Shown: positions 16,952 through 26,223 of the stretch, one piece after another
Layout of the letters: each line of letters begins with the position of its first letter
Position numbering within the stretch: the first letter of the stretch is position 1
NCBI RefSeq assembly: GCF_003403095.1
Contig: NZ_CP031555.1
Span: 2,336,001-2,400,000, forward strand
Origin: Thalassospira indica
GTDB lineage: Bacteria; Pseudomonadota; Alphaproteobacteria; Rhodospirillales; Thalassospiraceae
Direction of reading: 5' to 3'
DNA: 64,000 nucleotides
Made by a program: the position numbers and the translations under genes
The notes under the pieces: generated by a model
Told to the model about the DNA's origin: nothing
What the model saw: the letters and a program-made list of their open reading frames with translations, nothing else
Database searches by the model: none

Positions 16952-18297
16952 TTGTTTTCAGCACACCAGGCATCGCGGGCATCAGAACCATTTCCCGGGA
17001 CCAGTGCGTCAAGGTTCACAAAGCCATTTTCACCGATGCTGGTTTCGATTTCGATCCAGAAGCCCTGACTGTCGCCTGCGACATAGACAGTTTCAAAGCG
17101 GGTCAGGCGGCGAATGATGGTGTCATTGACACTTGGACCATCGCGGAGGTTCAGAAGTTCGCGATCGACATAATAGGGTTCGCGTTCTTCGCCAATCAGG
17201 TCCTTGATCTGACGGGTGATTTCTGTGCCTTGGCGGGCAACCAGTTCTGGGATGTCACGGGTGACAAATCCCTGGCCGGGGCCAAAGGCAATCAGGGCGG
17301 CAAAGATTAGCAGAAACAGCGGACTAAGATGGAGCAGGGCATCGAACATGCCCGCACGCTTCCACTCGTCACGAACGCGTCGTGCCGGTTGTCCGTCATC
17401 CAGACGGCGCTGGGTTGCGCGCACCTGTTCAGCAAGGGCAGAGCGGTTCGACCCGATAAAATCAAGCGCCTGCATCAGAACTGCGCGCGCAAGCGGCTTG
17501 TTACCAGACCGTTCAAAGGCATTGGCCTGGGTAAACAGCATTTTGGCGTTGCCTTCCGGCGGGAAAGTGCCGCCGCGCATGTTGCCAACAATTGCCTTCC
17601 AGGCGGGTAAAAAGCTCTTCCAGCCCCAGAAGCCCCGAAGCCAGGTCTTGAAACTGGCCTTAAGCGCCATGCGCTTTGCGCCCTTGGGGGCGAGGTTGGC
17701 GGTGATGGTTTCAATATTGCAGGAATTCAGAAAACCACGCACGACCTTGAATTCCACCTGACGCGGTTGTGCCGATACAACGCCAGTGACCGCGCACTGA
17801 ATGAAGCCTTGTGCGTTGGCTTCGGTCTTTTTGCCTTTGTGGCGACGCGCACCGGGATGAATGTTGCTTTTGCGCGCATTGGCTTTGGCCTGCTGTTCGC
17901 GATAGGCCTGATTGGCGCGGGCAAACTTTTCCTCGGCAGTTTCCTTGGCTTTTTCCTGTTTGCGCCCGGTGCCGGCAAAGCCCTGTTTCTGGCGGTTCGC
18001 GTTTTGCGCACCGGCTGCGTTCGGGCCATAAGCGGTCGATGTCCCGTTGCTGGCAGTGCCGGACCTTTGGGCTCCCGAGGGCGCATTGCCTGATTGTTTG
18101 GGCGGTTTGCGTTCGCCAATCAGGATTTCATAGGCTTCGGTAATGTCCTTGAATCTGTCCTCGGAGTCCGGGTCTGTGTTGCGGTCCGGATGAAATTCAA
18201 AGGCCAGCTTACGATAGGCCAGTTTGATTTCCTTTGCGCTCGCCCCCGGCGCAATGTTCAGCATGCGATAATAAATGCCGAGGTTATCGGTGTTCAT
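16942..18297 (-). CDS. J-domain membrane protein with C-terminal SH3-like domain
   Basis: 451 residues of unusual architecture. Residues 5-65 are a J domain with the HPD triad at 36-38, so it should stimulate a DnaK ATPase. Residues about 65-165 are a low-complexity, Gln/Ala/Lys/Asn-rich linker with predicted charge repeats. Residues 165-330 are basic and uncharacterised. One transmembrane helix follows (LLHLSPLFLLIFAALIAFGP). After it is a bacterial SH3-like domain: LLNLRDGPSVNDTIIRRL, then FWIEIET and GFVNLDAL. With J domain and SH3 on opposite membrane sides it could link a cytosolic chaperone to the cell envelope (inference). The start is only 5 bp from the next divergent frame. Confidence 0.8.
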   Translation of the reverse strand: MNTDNLGIYYRMLNIAPGASAKEIKLAYRKLAFEFHPDRNTDPDSEDRFKDITEAYEILIGERKPPKQSGNAPSGAQRSGTASNGTSTAYGPNAAGAQNANRQKQGFAGTGRKQEKAKETAEEKFARANQAYREQQAKANARKSNIHPGARRHKGKKTEANAQGFIQCAVTGVVSAQPRQVEFKVVRGFLNSCNIETITANLAPKGAKRMALKASFKTWLRGFWGWKSFLPAWKAIVGNMRGGTFPPEGNAKMLFTQANAFERSGNKPLARAVLMQALDFIGSNRSALAEQVRATQRRLDDGQPARRVRDEWKRAGMFDALLHLSPLFLLIFAALIAFGPGQGFVTRDIPELVARQGTEITRQIKDLIGEEREPYYVDRELLNLRDGPSVNDTIIRRLTRFETVYVAGDSQGFWIEIETSIGENGFVNLDALVPGNGSDARDAWCAENKCD

Positions 18298-18479
18298 GAT
18301 GAATGAAAATTCCTGTCAGGCATGCTTGTCAGCGCAGTAATCCAGCAAACGACAATTTTATCGATTGTATTTCGCGGTGCAATCATATGCTGGAAATCTT
18401 AACACGTTGTCACTTTTGGCTAATTGCCATATTTTCAGGAATCGCAAGTGCACGCGATGCGAACAAACAGGTAAACGCC

Positions 18480-19538
18480 TTGAAACTGAAATTTTGGCAA
18501 CGCAAGTCTGATGCGGATGGTGATGCGCTCGAAAAGGGCGGAGGTTCCGTTGGCGTCGCCCAAGGCGAGGCGCCCGAATTCGAAATGCCGCCGGGACATC
18601 ACCTTGATTTCGGGACGCGAATGCGCGCGAAGTGGGAAGGGTACGACGATCCTGTTGAATACTACCTTCTGCAGCTTGAAATCGATGCCTATACCGACTG
18701 GTTGCGCAAGATGCGTGTCTGGCTTGCCCGTCCGGTCGAGCCGGAGCTGAGTGAACTTGCGCTTGATGACGAAATCGGTCGCTGGCCGCCGGATCGTATC
18801 CGGCTTTATGACAAACTGTTTGATCACGGGATCATGATGCCGGGCGGTCATGAATACGCGCTTGAGCTTGCCAAGCCGCTGGCACTTGATGAAACACTCA
18901 GTTGTCTTGAAATTGGTGCAAAGCTTGGTGGTGTGGCCCGCTTGCTGGCAGATCGTCTTGGCGTTTGGGTGACGGCGCTGGAGCCGGACGGCGAGCTTGC
19001 ACTTTTGGGCATGGAGCGATCTGTTCAGGCCGGTGTTCAAAAGAGAGTCCCGGTTCAAACGCTTGACCCGCGTCAGCCAGAGCTTCGCAAGGGCTATTTC
19101 AACGTCGTTTATTCCTATGGCGAGCTTTATAAGATCCCGGAAAAGGAAACCTTTCTCAAAGCTTTGGCCGAAACGCTGCGCGATCACGGGCAGCTTTTGG
19201 TTACGGATTATGTTCTGACGCGTGATCTTGATGAGGATGAGTTGGCAAATTGGGCCAGGCTTGAAGGTGAAGAGCTGTTTCCGTGGACAGCACAGGAGTA
19301 CAAATCCCGTCTTGGTCAGCTGAAATTCGATATCCGTATTGCCAAGGATGAGTCGGAAACGCACCTGAAGCATATCAAACTGGCGTGGATGACGATGCTT
19401 TCAGACATCCAGAAAGCCGGTCTGGACCCCGATATTATGGATTATCTCGAGCCAGAGATGGAAATGTGGATGAATCGCGTAAAAATGCTTGAAAATGGCA
19501 GCCTGGCCTTTTATCGGTTCTACGCAACGATCAACTGA
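18480..19538 (+). CDS. SAM-dependent methyltransferase-like protein
   Basis: About 352 residues if the TTG at 18480 (AGG eight bases upstream) is used; the frame is open from 18303, but that would leave only 5 bp to the divergent J-domain gene and adds a Cys-rich, poorly conserved stretch. ATG at 18387 is a second option. The central region has a Rossmann-type class I pattern: LSCLEIGAKLGGVARLLA (motif I, with A replacing the usual second Gly), VTALEPD (acidic end of strand 2), YFNVVYSYGELYKIPEKETFLKALAETLRDHGQLLVTDYV (motifs II/III). The layout resembles phosphoethanolamine-type N-methyltransferases, but substrate is unknown. Confidence 0.7.
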   Translation: MKLKFWQRKSDADGDALEKGGGSVGVAQGEAPEFEMPPGHHLDFGTRMRAKWEGYDDPVEYYLLQLEIDAYTDWLRKMRVWLARPVEPELSELALDDEIGRWPPDRIRLYDKLFDHGIMMPGGHEYALELAKPLALDETLSCLEIGAKLGGVARLLADRLGVWVTALEPDGELALLGMERSVQAGVQKRVPVQTLDPRQPELRKGYFNVVYSYGELYKIPEKETFLKALAETLRDHGQLLVTDYVLTRDLDEDELANWARLEGEELFPWTAQEYKSRLGQLKFDIRIAKDESETHLKHIKLAWMTMLSDIQKAGLDPDIMDYLEPEMEMWMNRVKMLENGSLAFYRFYATIN

Positions 19539-19699
19539 GTGCTCAGGTTTAAGATCCTGAGCCGAGACTGCTGCTGGCGACGCAGAGGGGATTTGTTCCA
19601 CTTTCTGTCGCCGCAACCTGTTTTAGGTGTTGACAGGGGCATGTCGTACTTCTATTTTCCGGCTTCCTCGAAGGGGCCAAGTTTCTAAGGTTTAAGATT

Positions 19700-19825
19700 A
19701 TGAAGATCCGGAACTCATTGAAATCCGCGAAGCTGCGGGAAAAAGGCTGCCGTATCGTGCGCCGCCGTGGCCGCGTATACGTGATCAATAAAAAGAACCC
19801 GCGTTTCAAGGCGCGCCAGGGTTAA
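19700..19825 (+). CDS. rpmJ: 50S ribosomal protein L36, cysteine-poor type
   Basis: 41 residues, easily missed because of size: starts [18 protein letters not shown] and ends NPRFKARQG. This is the longer L36 variant (YkgO-like) that has lost the zinc ribbon; only one Cys remains. In many alphaproteobacteria this is the only L36 gene and lies away from the ribosomal operons (family knowledge). AAGG precedes the ATG, and a strong terminator follows 28 bases after the stop, so it is a monocistronic unit. Confidence 0.95.
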   Translation: MKIRNSLKSAKLREKGCRIVRRRGRVYVINKKNPRFKARQG

Positions 19826-19852
19826 TTCCCGGTACCTTGTTCTACGGTTTTA

Positions 19853-19889
19853 CAAAACGCCGCATCGGTTTATCCAATGCGGCGTTTTG
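19853..19889. terminator. Strong intrinsic terminator after rpmJ
   Basis: Perfect 13-bp stem CAAAACGCCGCAT/ATGCGGCGTTTTG with an 11-base loop. The A-rich 5' arm allows use from both strands, so it can also stop the minus-strand cyclase transcript that ends at 19939. Confidence 0.88.
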
Positions 19890-19938
19890 TTATTTGTATT
19901 CCTTGAATGATGAAGGGGGCAGCGAATACCCCCTTTCT

Positions 19939-21816
19939 TTATTTGTCGGGCCGGGTTGTAAACAGCTCTGTCGTGGTATGACGTCCGCGCAAAAGCACAT
20001 CACCTGCCTTGGCAACACGATCAGGATCAGCCAGCAGGTTGCGGGTTGTCTCCGAGATCAGGATTTGTGTTCCCAGAACCTTGTTTTCCTGTTCAAGGCG
20101 TGATGCTGTATTGACGGCATCCCCGTGGACAGTGAATGACAGACGGGCTTTTGCGCCGACATTACCGGCAACCATCGGGCCGGTATTCACACCACAGCGA
20201 ACTTTTAACTCAAGCCCTTCGAACTTGCGCTTTTCGACTTCGGCTTGCAGGGCAATGGCGCTATCGACAGCGGCATCGGCGTGGTTTTTTAGATCATCAA
20301 ACACGTTATAGACCGCAAGGATCGCATCGCCCTGGAACTGGGTGATGATGCCGCCATGGCGTTCGATGATCTGCGTCGCGCAGTCGAAATAGTCATTAAG
20401 CATCGCAATGATCTGTTTCGGATCCAGGCTTTCGCACATCGAAGTGAAACCGACGATATCGACAAAAAGCACGGTGGCTTCGGATGTTTGCGGCGGCAGG
20501 ACGCCGGAATCATTGCCCGATGCCAGAAGCTTTTTGGCAATGGATTGCGGCACGAACTTACCAAACAGGCTGGTGATACGTTCGCGGTCATGTACCGCCA
20601 TCATCATGTGATTGAATGATCGCGCGGCGTCGTCATATTCGCGAATGCGGCTGCCTTTAAGTTGTGGCACATCGATGGATGCGATGTCTTCGTCTTCAAA
20701 GGCGCGGGCAGCACTGGCAAACCTGCGGATCGGCTTGGTGAAGTGTCGCGACAGGACGATGGCAACGATCACAGACAGGATAAAGACAGCACCGCCAAGA
20801 ACAGAGGCCAGAACCAGTCTGTCCCACTCATCGTCAAGCAATTCCTGGTCAAAATACATGCCAATCACGACCGGTGAAATTGGCGCGGTTTGAACCTGGC
20901 GCGTGACGATCAGGTGATAGCGATCATTGTGCTCAAGCCCTGAAAGGCGAATGCCGCTATTGTGGCGTTCGTCATCGGGATCAAGCCGGATGCTTTCGGA
21001 TTTTCCGATGTTGGCAAGAACAGGGTCGCCAATGTCATGAATGGTGGGCAGGGGAATCGGGCTGCGTGCGATGTTATCGCCATTGACCAGCTCGGTTGTT
21101 GTTTTTTCCCCCCAGTTGCGCAATCCCGGATGGGCCATGACCCGATTGCCGCCAATCAGGACAAAGGGCGTGCCTGGCAAATCTTCGCGCCCGCGGATCA
21201 GGCTTTCTGACAAATTGGACAGCGAAAGATACTGAATGAACGTTCCCAGATACTGCCCGTCATAAAACAGCGGTACCCAGCTTGTTAGAACAGTGCGGTC
21301 AAAATAGGGGTCCCAACGCGGATAGCCCGTGCGGTTGCTGATAGGCCCGCGGATATGCGCAAGCTCGGAAAACAGCATGTCGTCTTCGGGCAGGGTTCTT
21401 CGAATGTCGCTCATGTCTTCGGGATTAAAGCCGATAAATTCACGTTCCCCGGTCACAAGCCCATAGGCCATTACGCCCATGTCTGCGGCTGCAAGGGCGC
21501 GCATCGTGCTGGTCCAGCCATACTGAAAACTTGGATCAAGCGCGCCAATGGCAACCTGTTCTGCGACCCAGTCAGAACGTTGTTCGACCTCGTCCATGCG
21601 TTCATGCATGGTGCGCTGCACCGATGTCAGGTCAATATCAGCCAGCATCACCCACAGATTGCGGGTGTTTTCATAGGCCGTTCCAAGACCGACATAAAGG
21701 GATAGTCCGACGCCAAAGACACTGGTGGCGATAAAACCGGCAAGCAGTACAGAAAGGACTGAATATCTGCGTTTTGATTTCAATCGGTTTTCTTCCAGAA
21801 AAGAGGTTTTCCCCAA
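19939..21816 (-). CDS. Membrane sensor with class III nucleotidyl cyclase domain
   Basis: 625 residues: an N-terminal helix (about 18-45), a large extracytoplasmic sensory region of dCACHE type (about 46-335, including YPRWDPYFDRTVLTSW and LGTFIQYLS), a second helix (about 338-360, VLGGAVFILSVIVAIVLS), a HAMP-like region, and a class III catalytic domain from about 430. Metal-binding aspartates (FVDIVGFTS and QGDAILAVY) and the NTASRLEQ asparagine and arginine are present. The lysine that normally reads adenine is Gln (TQFQGD), and the partner Asp position is Thr (SFTVHGD). It should therefore make a cyclic nucleotide, but the base specificity is uncertain. Confidence 0.88.
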   Translation of the reverse strand: MGKTSFLEENRLKSKRRYSVLSVLLAGFIATSVFGVGLSLYVGLGTAYENTRNLWVMLADIDLTSVQRTMHERMDEVEQRSDWVAEQVAIGALDPSFQYGWTSTMRALAAADMGVMAYGLVTGEREFIGFNPEDMSDIRRTLPEDDMLFSELAHIRGPISNRTGYPRWDPYFDRTVLTSWVPLFYDGQYLGTFIQYLSLSNLSESLIRGREDLPGTPFVLIGGNRVMAHPGLRNWGEKTTTELVNGDNIARSPIPLPTIHDIGDPVLANIGKSESIRLDPDDERHNSGIRLSGLEHNDRYHLIVTRQVQTAPISPVVIGMYFDQELLDDEWDRLVLASVLGGAVFILSVIVAIVLSRHFTKPIRRFASAARAFEDEDIASIDVPQLKGSRIREYDDAARSFNHMMMAVHDRERITSLFGKFVPQSIAKKLLASGNDSGVLPPQTSEATVLFVDIVGFTSMCESLDPKQIIAMLNDYFDCATQIIERHGGIITQFQGDAILAVYNVFDDLKNHADAAVDSAIALQAEVEKRKFEGLELKVRCGVNTGPMVAGNVGAKARLSFTVHGDAVNTASRLEQENKVLGTQILISETTRNLLADPDRVAKAGDVLLRGRHTTTELFTTRPDK

Positions 21817-21829
21817 CCCCGCGCCGATC

Positions 21830-22267
21830 TTAGCGGCGATCGAACTTTGTTGAAAGGATGATTGAGCTTGATGTGCGTTTTATCCCCGACATTTCTCCGA
21901 TCCGGTCAAGCACGCCATCAAGTTCTTCGGGCGTGTTTGCGGCGACCTCGGCAATGAGGTCATATTCGCCTGAAACCGCAAGGCACCGAATGCAGTGCGG
22001 GACTTTCTGAAGCGCGCCAACCACGCCTGCTGACTGTTTTTGTTCAAGCTGTATCAGGACTTCTGCCAGCAAGACGGGCTTTGCGACATCGCCGAGCTGA
22101 ACGGTGTAACCCTTGATAACTTCTGCCTTTTCAAGGCGCTCCAACCTTTCCTGAACAGCACTGCGAGACAGACCGACTTCACGCGCAAGGGCAGCAGTAG
22201 GAATGCGAGCATTTTCTTGCAGGCGTGCGATAAGCTGGCGGTCAACTTCATCAATCTGACGTTTCAT
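21830..22267 (-). CDS. Lrp/AsnC-family transcriptional regulator
   Basis: 145 residues: N-terminal winged helix (IDEVDRQLIARLQENARIP, then VGLSRSAVQERLERLE) and a C-terminal RAM effector domain with the conserved AVSGEYDLIAEVAA strand and a closing SSIILSTK. Typical Lrp proteins bind amino acids and regulate amino-acid metabolism. It is divergent from a saccharopine-dehydrogenase-like enzyme gene with a 164-bp gap, so that gene is its likely target (inference). Confidence 0.92.
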   Translation of the reverse strand: MKRQIDEVDRQLIARLQENARIPTAALAREVGLSRSAVQERLERLEKAEVIKGYTVQLGDVAKPVLLAEVLIQLEQKQSAGVVGALQKVPHCIRCLAVSGEYDLIAEVAANTPEELDGVLDRIGEMSGIKRTSSSIILSTKFDRR

Positions 22268-22387
22268 CGGTCTTACCCATTAAAATGACGGGGCTTTATT
22301 GTGTTTTGACAGTATTGCCGGGTTGAAAGCGTTCGTCCAGCGGCGGAACATAATCGGGCAAAAACAAAACATGATCAGGGCAGGTAC

Positions 22388-22408
22388 GACATCGACAATG
22401 AAGATGTC
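22388..22408. promoter_or_regulatory. Candidate operator upstream of the lysine dehydrogenase-like gene
   Basis: Inverted repeat GACATC-N9-GATGTC, 24 bases ahead of the start codon region and in the Lrp/dehydrogenase intergenic gap. Size is compatible with a dimeric regulator site; not verified against any consensus. Confidence 0.3.
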
Positions 22409-22431
22409 TGCTCGTTCGGGAGTTAGAGAAA

Positions 22432-23514
22432 ATGAAAAAGATTTTGATCCTCGGCGCCGGGAAAATTGGTCGCATTGCTGCGGTGATGCTCAATGAAAGT
22501 GGGGATTATGCGGTGACGCTGGCCGATGCCAGTGGCGAAATGCTGGAAATATGTGCCGAAGATGATGCAGCCACTTTGGTTAAAGTGGATGTCACAGATG
22601 AGGCCGCACTCACCGACGTTGCCAAAGGGCATGATGCGATCCTGTCGACATGCCCGTTCTTCTTGAACGTGGCGATTGCCCGTGTCGCACGCGCGGTTGG
22701 GGCATCCTATTTTGACGTTACCGAAGATGTCGAAACCACCCGCGCTATCCGCGAAATTTCCAAGGGTGCGCAATGCGCGTTTGTGCCGCAATGTGGTCTG
22801 GCGCCGGGATTTATTTCCATTGCTGCACATGACTTGTTCAAGCGGTTCGATCATGTAAACAAGCTTCGTTTGCGTGTCGGGGCTTTGCCGCAAAACCCTA
22901 CCAACCGTTTGAAATATAACCTGACCTGGTCAACTGACGGGCTGATCAACGAGTACCTGAACCCGTGCGAGGCGATCCTGAATGGCAAACGGGTCGAAGT
23001 GCTGCCCCTCGAAGGCTATGAGCGCTTTACCATCGACGGTACGGAGTATGAGGCCTTCAATACATCGGGTGGCGTGGGCGCGCTGTGTGACATGCTTGAA
23101 GGCAAGGTTGATAACCTTGACTACAAGACGGTGCGATATCCGGGGCATCAGGAAATTCTTAAAATCCTGATCGAGGACCTCAGACTTGGCGAACGCCCGG
23201 AGATGATGAAGGAAATCTTCGAAAATGCCCTGCCAGTCACCAAGCAGGACGTGATCGTGATCTTTGCCGATGCTGTCGGCACGCGGCGAGGCGAGCTTTG
23301 TGAAGAGAGCTTTATTCGCAAGGTCCATGGCACGCGCGTTGGCGATATCGACTGGTCAGCGATCCAGATTACGACATCGGCCGGATTGTGTGCCGTGATG
23401 GATATGGTTCTGACCGGTAAATTGCCGGCAACCGGTTACGTGCGACAAGAAGAAGTCAGGCTGGAAGATTTTCTGGCAAACCGGTTTGGTCGATACTACA
23501 GCCACGCTGGTTGA
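22432..23514 (+). CDS. Saccharopine dehydrogenase-family enzyme, lysine 6-dehydrogenase-like
   Basis: 360 residues. GAGKIG at 8-13 is the N-terminal dinucleotide-binding turn, followed by ADAS (acidic strand-2 end) and the CPFFLNVAIARVAR segment typical of saccharopine dehydrogenase-like folds. PQCGLAPGFISIAAHDL and GALCDMLEGKVDNLDYKTVRYPGHQE match lysine 6-dehydrogenase and carboxynorspermidine-dehydrogenase relatives. Likely NAD(P)-linked oxidation of a basic amino acid such as lysine. Divergent Lrp-type regulator supports an amino-acid substrate. RBS GGGAG upstream of ATG. Confidence 0.82.
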   Translation: MKKILILGAGKIGRIAAVMLNESGDYAVTLADASGEMLEICAEDDAATLVKVDVTDEAALTDVAKGHDAILSTCPFFLNVAIARVARAVGASYFDVTEDVETTRAIREISKGAQCAFVPQCGLAPGFISIAAHDLFKRFDHVNKLRLRVGALPQNPTNRLKYNLTWSTDGLINEYLNPCEAILNGKRVEVLPLEGYERFTIDGTEYEAFNTSGGVGALCDMLEGKVDNLDYKTVRYPGHQEILKILIEDLRLGERPEMMKEIFENALPVTKQDVIVIFADAVGTRRGELCEESFIRKVHGTRVGDIDWSAIQITTSAGLCAVMDMVLTGKLPATGYVRQEEVRLEDFLANRFGRYYSHAG

Positions 23515-23549
23515 GTACGCCCAACGACCTGCATTTGATATTTTGTACC

Positions 23550-23581
23550 GAAACCCTCCAGAGGAAACTCCGGAGGGTTTC
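23550..23581 (+). terminator. Intrinsic terminator
   Basis: GAAACCCTCC pairs with GGAGGGTTTC; loop of about 12 bases; followed by TTTGTTTTT. It ends the dehydrogenase transcript. Confidence 0.8.
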
Positions 23582-23654
23582 TTTGTTTTTCAATGCGGTA
23601 TCAAGGGAAGTTTTCCTGATTTTTCAGAAAAAGGTGTTCTTGCAACCGGTTAGA

Positions 23655-23668
23655 GAAGTGATCACTTC
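23655..23668. promoter_or_regulatory. Perfect 14-bp palindrome upstream of the glycosyltransferase gene
   Basis: GAAGTGATCACTTC is an uninterrupted palindrome about 100 bases upstream of the start of the TPR/GT41 gene and downstream of the preceding terminator. It looks like a binding site for a dimeric regulator; the regulator is unknown. Confidence 0.35.
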
Positions 23669-23772
23669 GCCGTCATGAATTGTTTTGAAAAATTCCATCA
23701 AGGACGTGGTTTGTTAACGGTTGGACCTTATGGTGGGACGAAATCTGCTTTCTCTTGGGTAATAGGTATTCC

Positions 23773-26211
23773 TTGTCTGATTTTGCCGACATCTACCGTT
23801 CTGCATTGAACCTGTATGAGGCAGGTCGATACGCAGAGGCAGAAGAATCCTGTCAGCGAATGATCCGATCATTCCCACAGGCCGCAGAGGCAATGCATCT
23901 GGCCGGTCTCGTTGCGATGCGCCATGGTAATCAGTCCCTGGCAGCAGAGCGCATGGGGCGCGCCGCCATTGCCGATGCCAATAGTGCAGAAATTCAGCAT
24001 GACCATGCGCAGGCCCTTAAGGCCATCGGCAAATTGCGTGACGCCGTTGGCGCGTTCAAGCGGGCCATTCGGTTGTGCCCGGATGCCCCGGCTCTTTATT
24101 GCAATATCGCCAATACCTATCGCCAGCTTGATGAACTTGAAGACGCGCGGGAAAATTATGAACGTGCGCTGGAACTGGCCCCGGATGTCGCCGAAATTCA
24201 TGCCAATTATGCCGCCTGCCAATATGCGATGGGCGATATCGAAGGCGCTGAAACGTCTTGTTTGACCGCGCTTAAGATGCGTGACGACATCGTCAATGCA
24301 TTGGTTCTGATTGGCCAAATTCGCCTGGATCAGGGCCGCACAGTTTCCGCAAGCGAACCGTTGCGCCGTGCGTTGTCTCTTGAACCCGGTCATCCGCGCG
24401 CATTGACCGCCTATGGCGATGCACTTTTCCAACTGGGTCAGTTTGCCGGTGCGCAACATTGCCTGCGACAGGTTCTGGCCCTTGATCCGGATGACGCGAA
24501 GGCGCGCAGGACCCTTGCGTTGCTTAATTTGCGTGTCGGGCAGGGGCTTGAGGCGATTGGTGCACTTGAGCCGCTATTGGCCCACAGTCCGGAAGATCCG
24601 CAATTGTTGCTGATGATGGGCGAGGCGCTTAGCCTTGTTGGCCGTCATGGCGAGGCCGTTGAACAGTTTGGCGCGGCCATTGGGGCCGGTGGTGGGGATG
24701 ACGCGGTTTTCCGTCTTGCCGTCGAGCTGGCCGAAGAAGGCGACACAGGCTCTGCGCAGTCGGTCCTGCAAAGCGGGATAGATCGCAAAATTGCCGCGGG
24801 CGAGAATACCGCGCTATTCCGTACAGCACGCCGTTTGTTGTTTGCCCCCGTGCCGACCGATCTTGCCGCCCAGAATGATGAAGTTGTGCGTGATCTTCTT
24901 GATGATACGCTTGATGAAGACGCACTTGAGCCAGACCTTGAATTTGTTGGTTCTGACCGGATCGATCCCATTGTTCTGACCCGCTTTCCGCCGGTCTGGC
25001 GCGCCGCATTGCGCCCGGAAGGGGACAAGCAGTTACGCGCGGTTGGTCATTACTGGGAACGTCTGGTGTCCGGTTATGACGTGCCAGAAGTCAGTGCGTC
25101 TGCCACGCGGCTCGGTGGGAAAATCCGCATCGGCATCGTTTCGGCCAATATGTGTGATAATGGCGTCGGGCGTTGGATCGAAGGCCTTGCCGAGGCGATT
25201 GATCGCGACCGGTTTGATGTGACAATCATTCGTCCGCCGACGGGCGAGGACGACATTACCGCCCGCATTGACGAACATGCCGACCTTGTCGTGCCGTTGC
25301 CGCTTGATCCGTTGCATTCGGCACGGGTGATTTCCGGGCTTGGCCTTGATGTTCTGCACTATGTCGATCCGCAGGCGGATGCCTATACGATGTTGCTGGC
25401 AAGCTGGCGCTTGGCGCCGCTCCAGATTTCCGGTGGCGGGATTGCCGCGACCAGTGGTCTTTCCAACATTGATTATCATCTGATCGCCGAGGATTGGGAA
25501 ACAGCCGGCGGTGAAAAGCGGTTCAGCGAGAAGCTGGTTCGCCTTCCGGGCTTGTTTGTGAATGCCACCCCGCCCGAACCTGTCGAGATGTCGACAACGG
25601 AGTTGCAGCGGCGCTGGCGATTGGCGCAGGACCGCAATACCTATTTGTGCCCGCAGCCGCTTGATGTCCTGACGGCCGAGTTCGATCCACTGATCGCCGA
25701 AATCTTGCGGCTGGATGAAACCGCAGAGCTTCTGTTGATTGCGCCGGAGCGTGATAGCTGGGATGCGGCATGGGGACGCCGGTTTGCCATCAATCATGCC
25801 GATGTTGCCGGTCGGATGCGGTTTGTGAATGTGCGCAACCGGAGTGATTTATTGTCGCTTCTATGTGCTGTGGATGTCGTGCTTGAAAGTCCGGCATGGA
25901 ATGATGCGATGTTGGCCTTTGATTGTCTGGGCCTTGGTGTGCCGCTTGTTACCTTGCCGGGTAATGCGGCGCGGTCCCGGCGCAGTCATACCTGCTATCG
26001 TCAGATATCGGTCTTTGATTGCGTTGCCTATCATTCGGCCGATTTCGTTGATACGGCCCTGACGCTTGCGACCGATAAACGCCGTCGCTCGGTTGTTTCG
26101 CACGCCATCAAGAGCCGGTCACACATTCTGTTTGGCCAGAAATCATCCTTTGATGCCTATATGCAGTTTCTGGATAATTGCATTTCAGAACAACAGCGCG
26201 TGGCAATGTAA
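23773..26211 (+). CDS. TPR protein with GT41 (SPINDLY/OGT-like) C-terminal domain
   Basis: About 812 residues from TTG 23773 (AGG seven bases upstream; TTG 23755 is the alternative and no ATG is available). Residues about 10-330 are 9-10 tetratricopeptide repeats (for example RAIRLCPDAPALYCNIANTY and ALELAPDVAEIHANYA). Residues about 450-800 resemble the O-GlcNAc-transferase/SPINDLY catalytic lobe: RIGIVSANM, then SWRLAPLQISGGGIAATSGLSNIDYHLIA, KLVRLPGLF, and LGLGVPLVTLPGNAARSRRSH near the sugar-nucleotide site. Usual function is transfer of a sugar to Ser/Thr, in bacteria sometimes flagellin or adhesins. No obvious acceptor gene adjoins it. Confidence 0.83.
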   Translation: MSDFADIYRSALNLYEAGRYAEAEESCQRMIRSFPQAAEAMHLAGLVAMRHGNQSLAAERMGRAAIADANSAEIQHDHAQALKAIGKLRDAVGAFKRAIRLCPDAPALYCNIANTYRQLDELEDARENYERALELAPDVAEIHANYAACQYAMGDIEGAETSCLTALKMRDDIVNALVLIGQIRLDQGRTVSASEPLRRALSLEPGHPRALTAYGDALFQLGQFAGAQHCLRQVLALDPDDAKARRTLALLNLRVGQGLEAIGALEPLLAHSPEDPQLLLMMGEALSLVGRHGEAVEQFGAAIGAGGGDDAVFRLAVELAEEGDTGSAQSVLQSGIDRKIAAGENTALFRTARRLLFAPVPTDLAAQNDEVVRDLLDDTLDEDALEPDLEFVGSDRIDPIVLTRFPPVWRAALRPEGDKQLRAVGHYWERLVSGYDVPEVSASATRLGGKIRIGIVSANMCDNGVGRWIEGLAEAIDRDRFDVTIIRPPTGEDDITARIDEHADLVVPLPLDPLHSARVISGLGLDVLHYVDPQADAYTMLLASWRLAPLQISGGGIAATSGLSNIDYHLIAEDWETAGGEKRFSEKLVRLPGLFVNATPPEPVEMSTTELQRRWRLAQDRNTYLCPQPLDVLTAEFDPLIAEILRLDETAELLLIAPERDSWDAAWGRRFAINHADVAGRMRFVNVRNRSDLLSLLCAVDVVLESPAWNDAMLAFDCLGLGVPLVTLPGNAARSRRSHTCYRQISVFDCVAYHSADFVDTALTLATDKRRRSVVSHAIKSRSHILFGQKSSFDAYMQFLDNCISEQQRVAM

Positions 26212-26223
26212 GATCAGTTTTGA

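Noticed and set aside
23729..23761. 10-codon ATG frame before the TPR glycosyltransferase
   Set aside because: Too short to assess and out of frame with the gene; may be chance.
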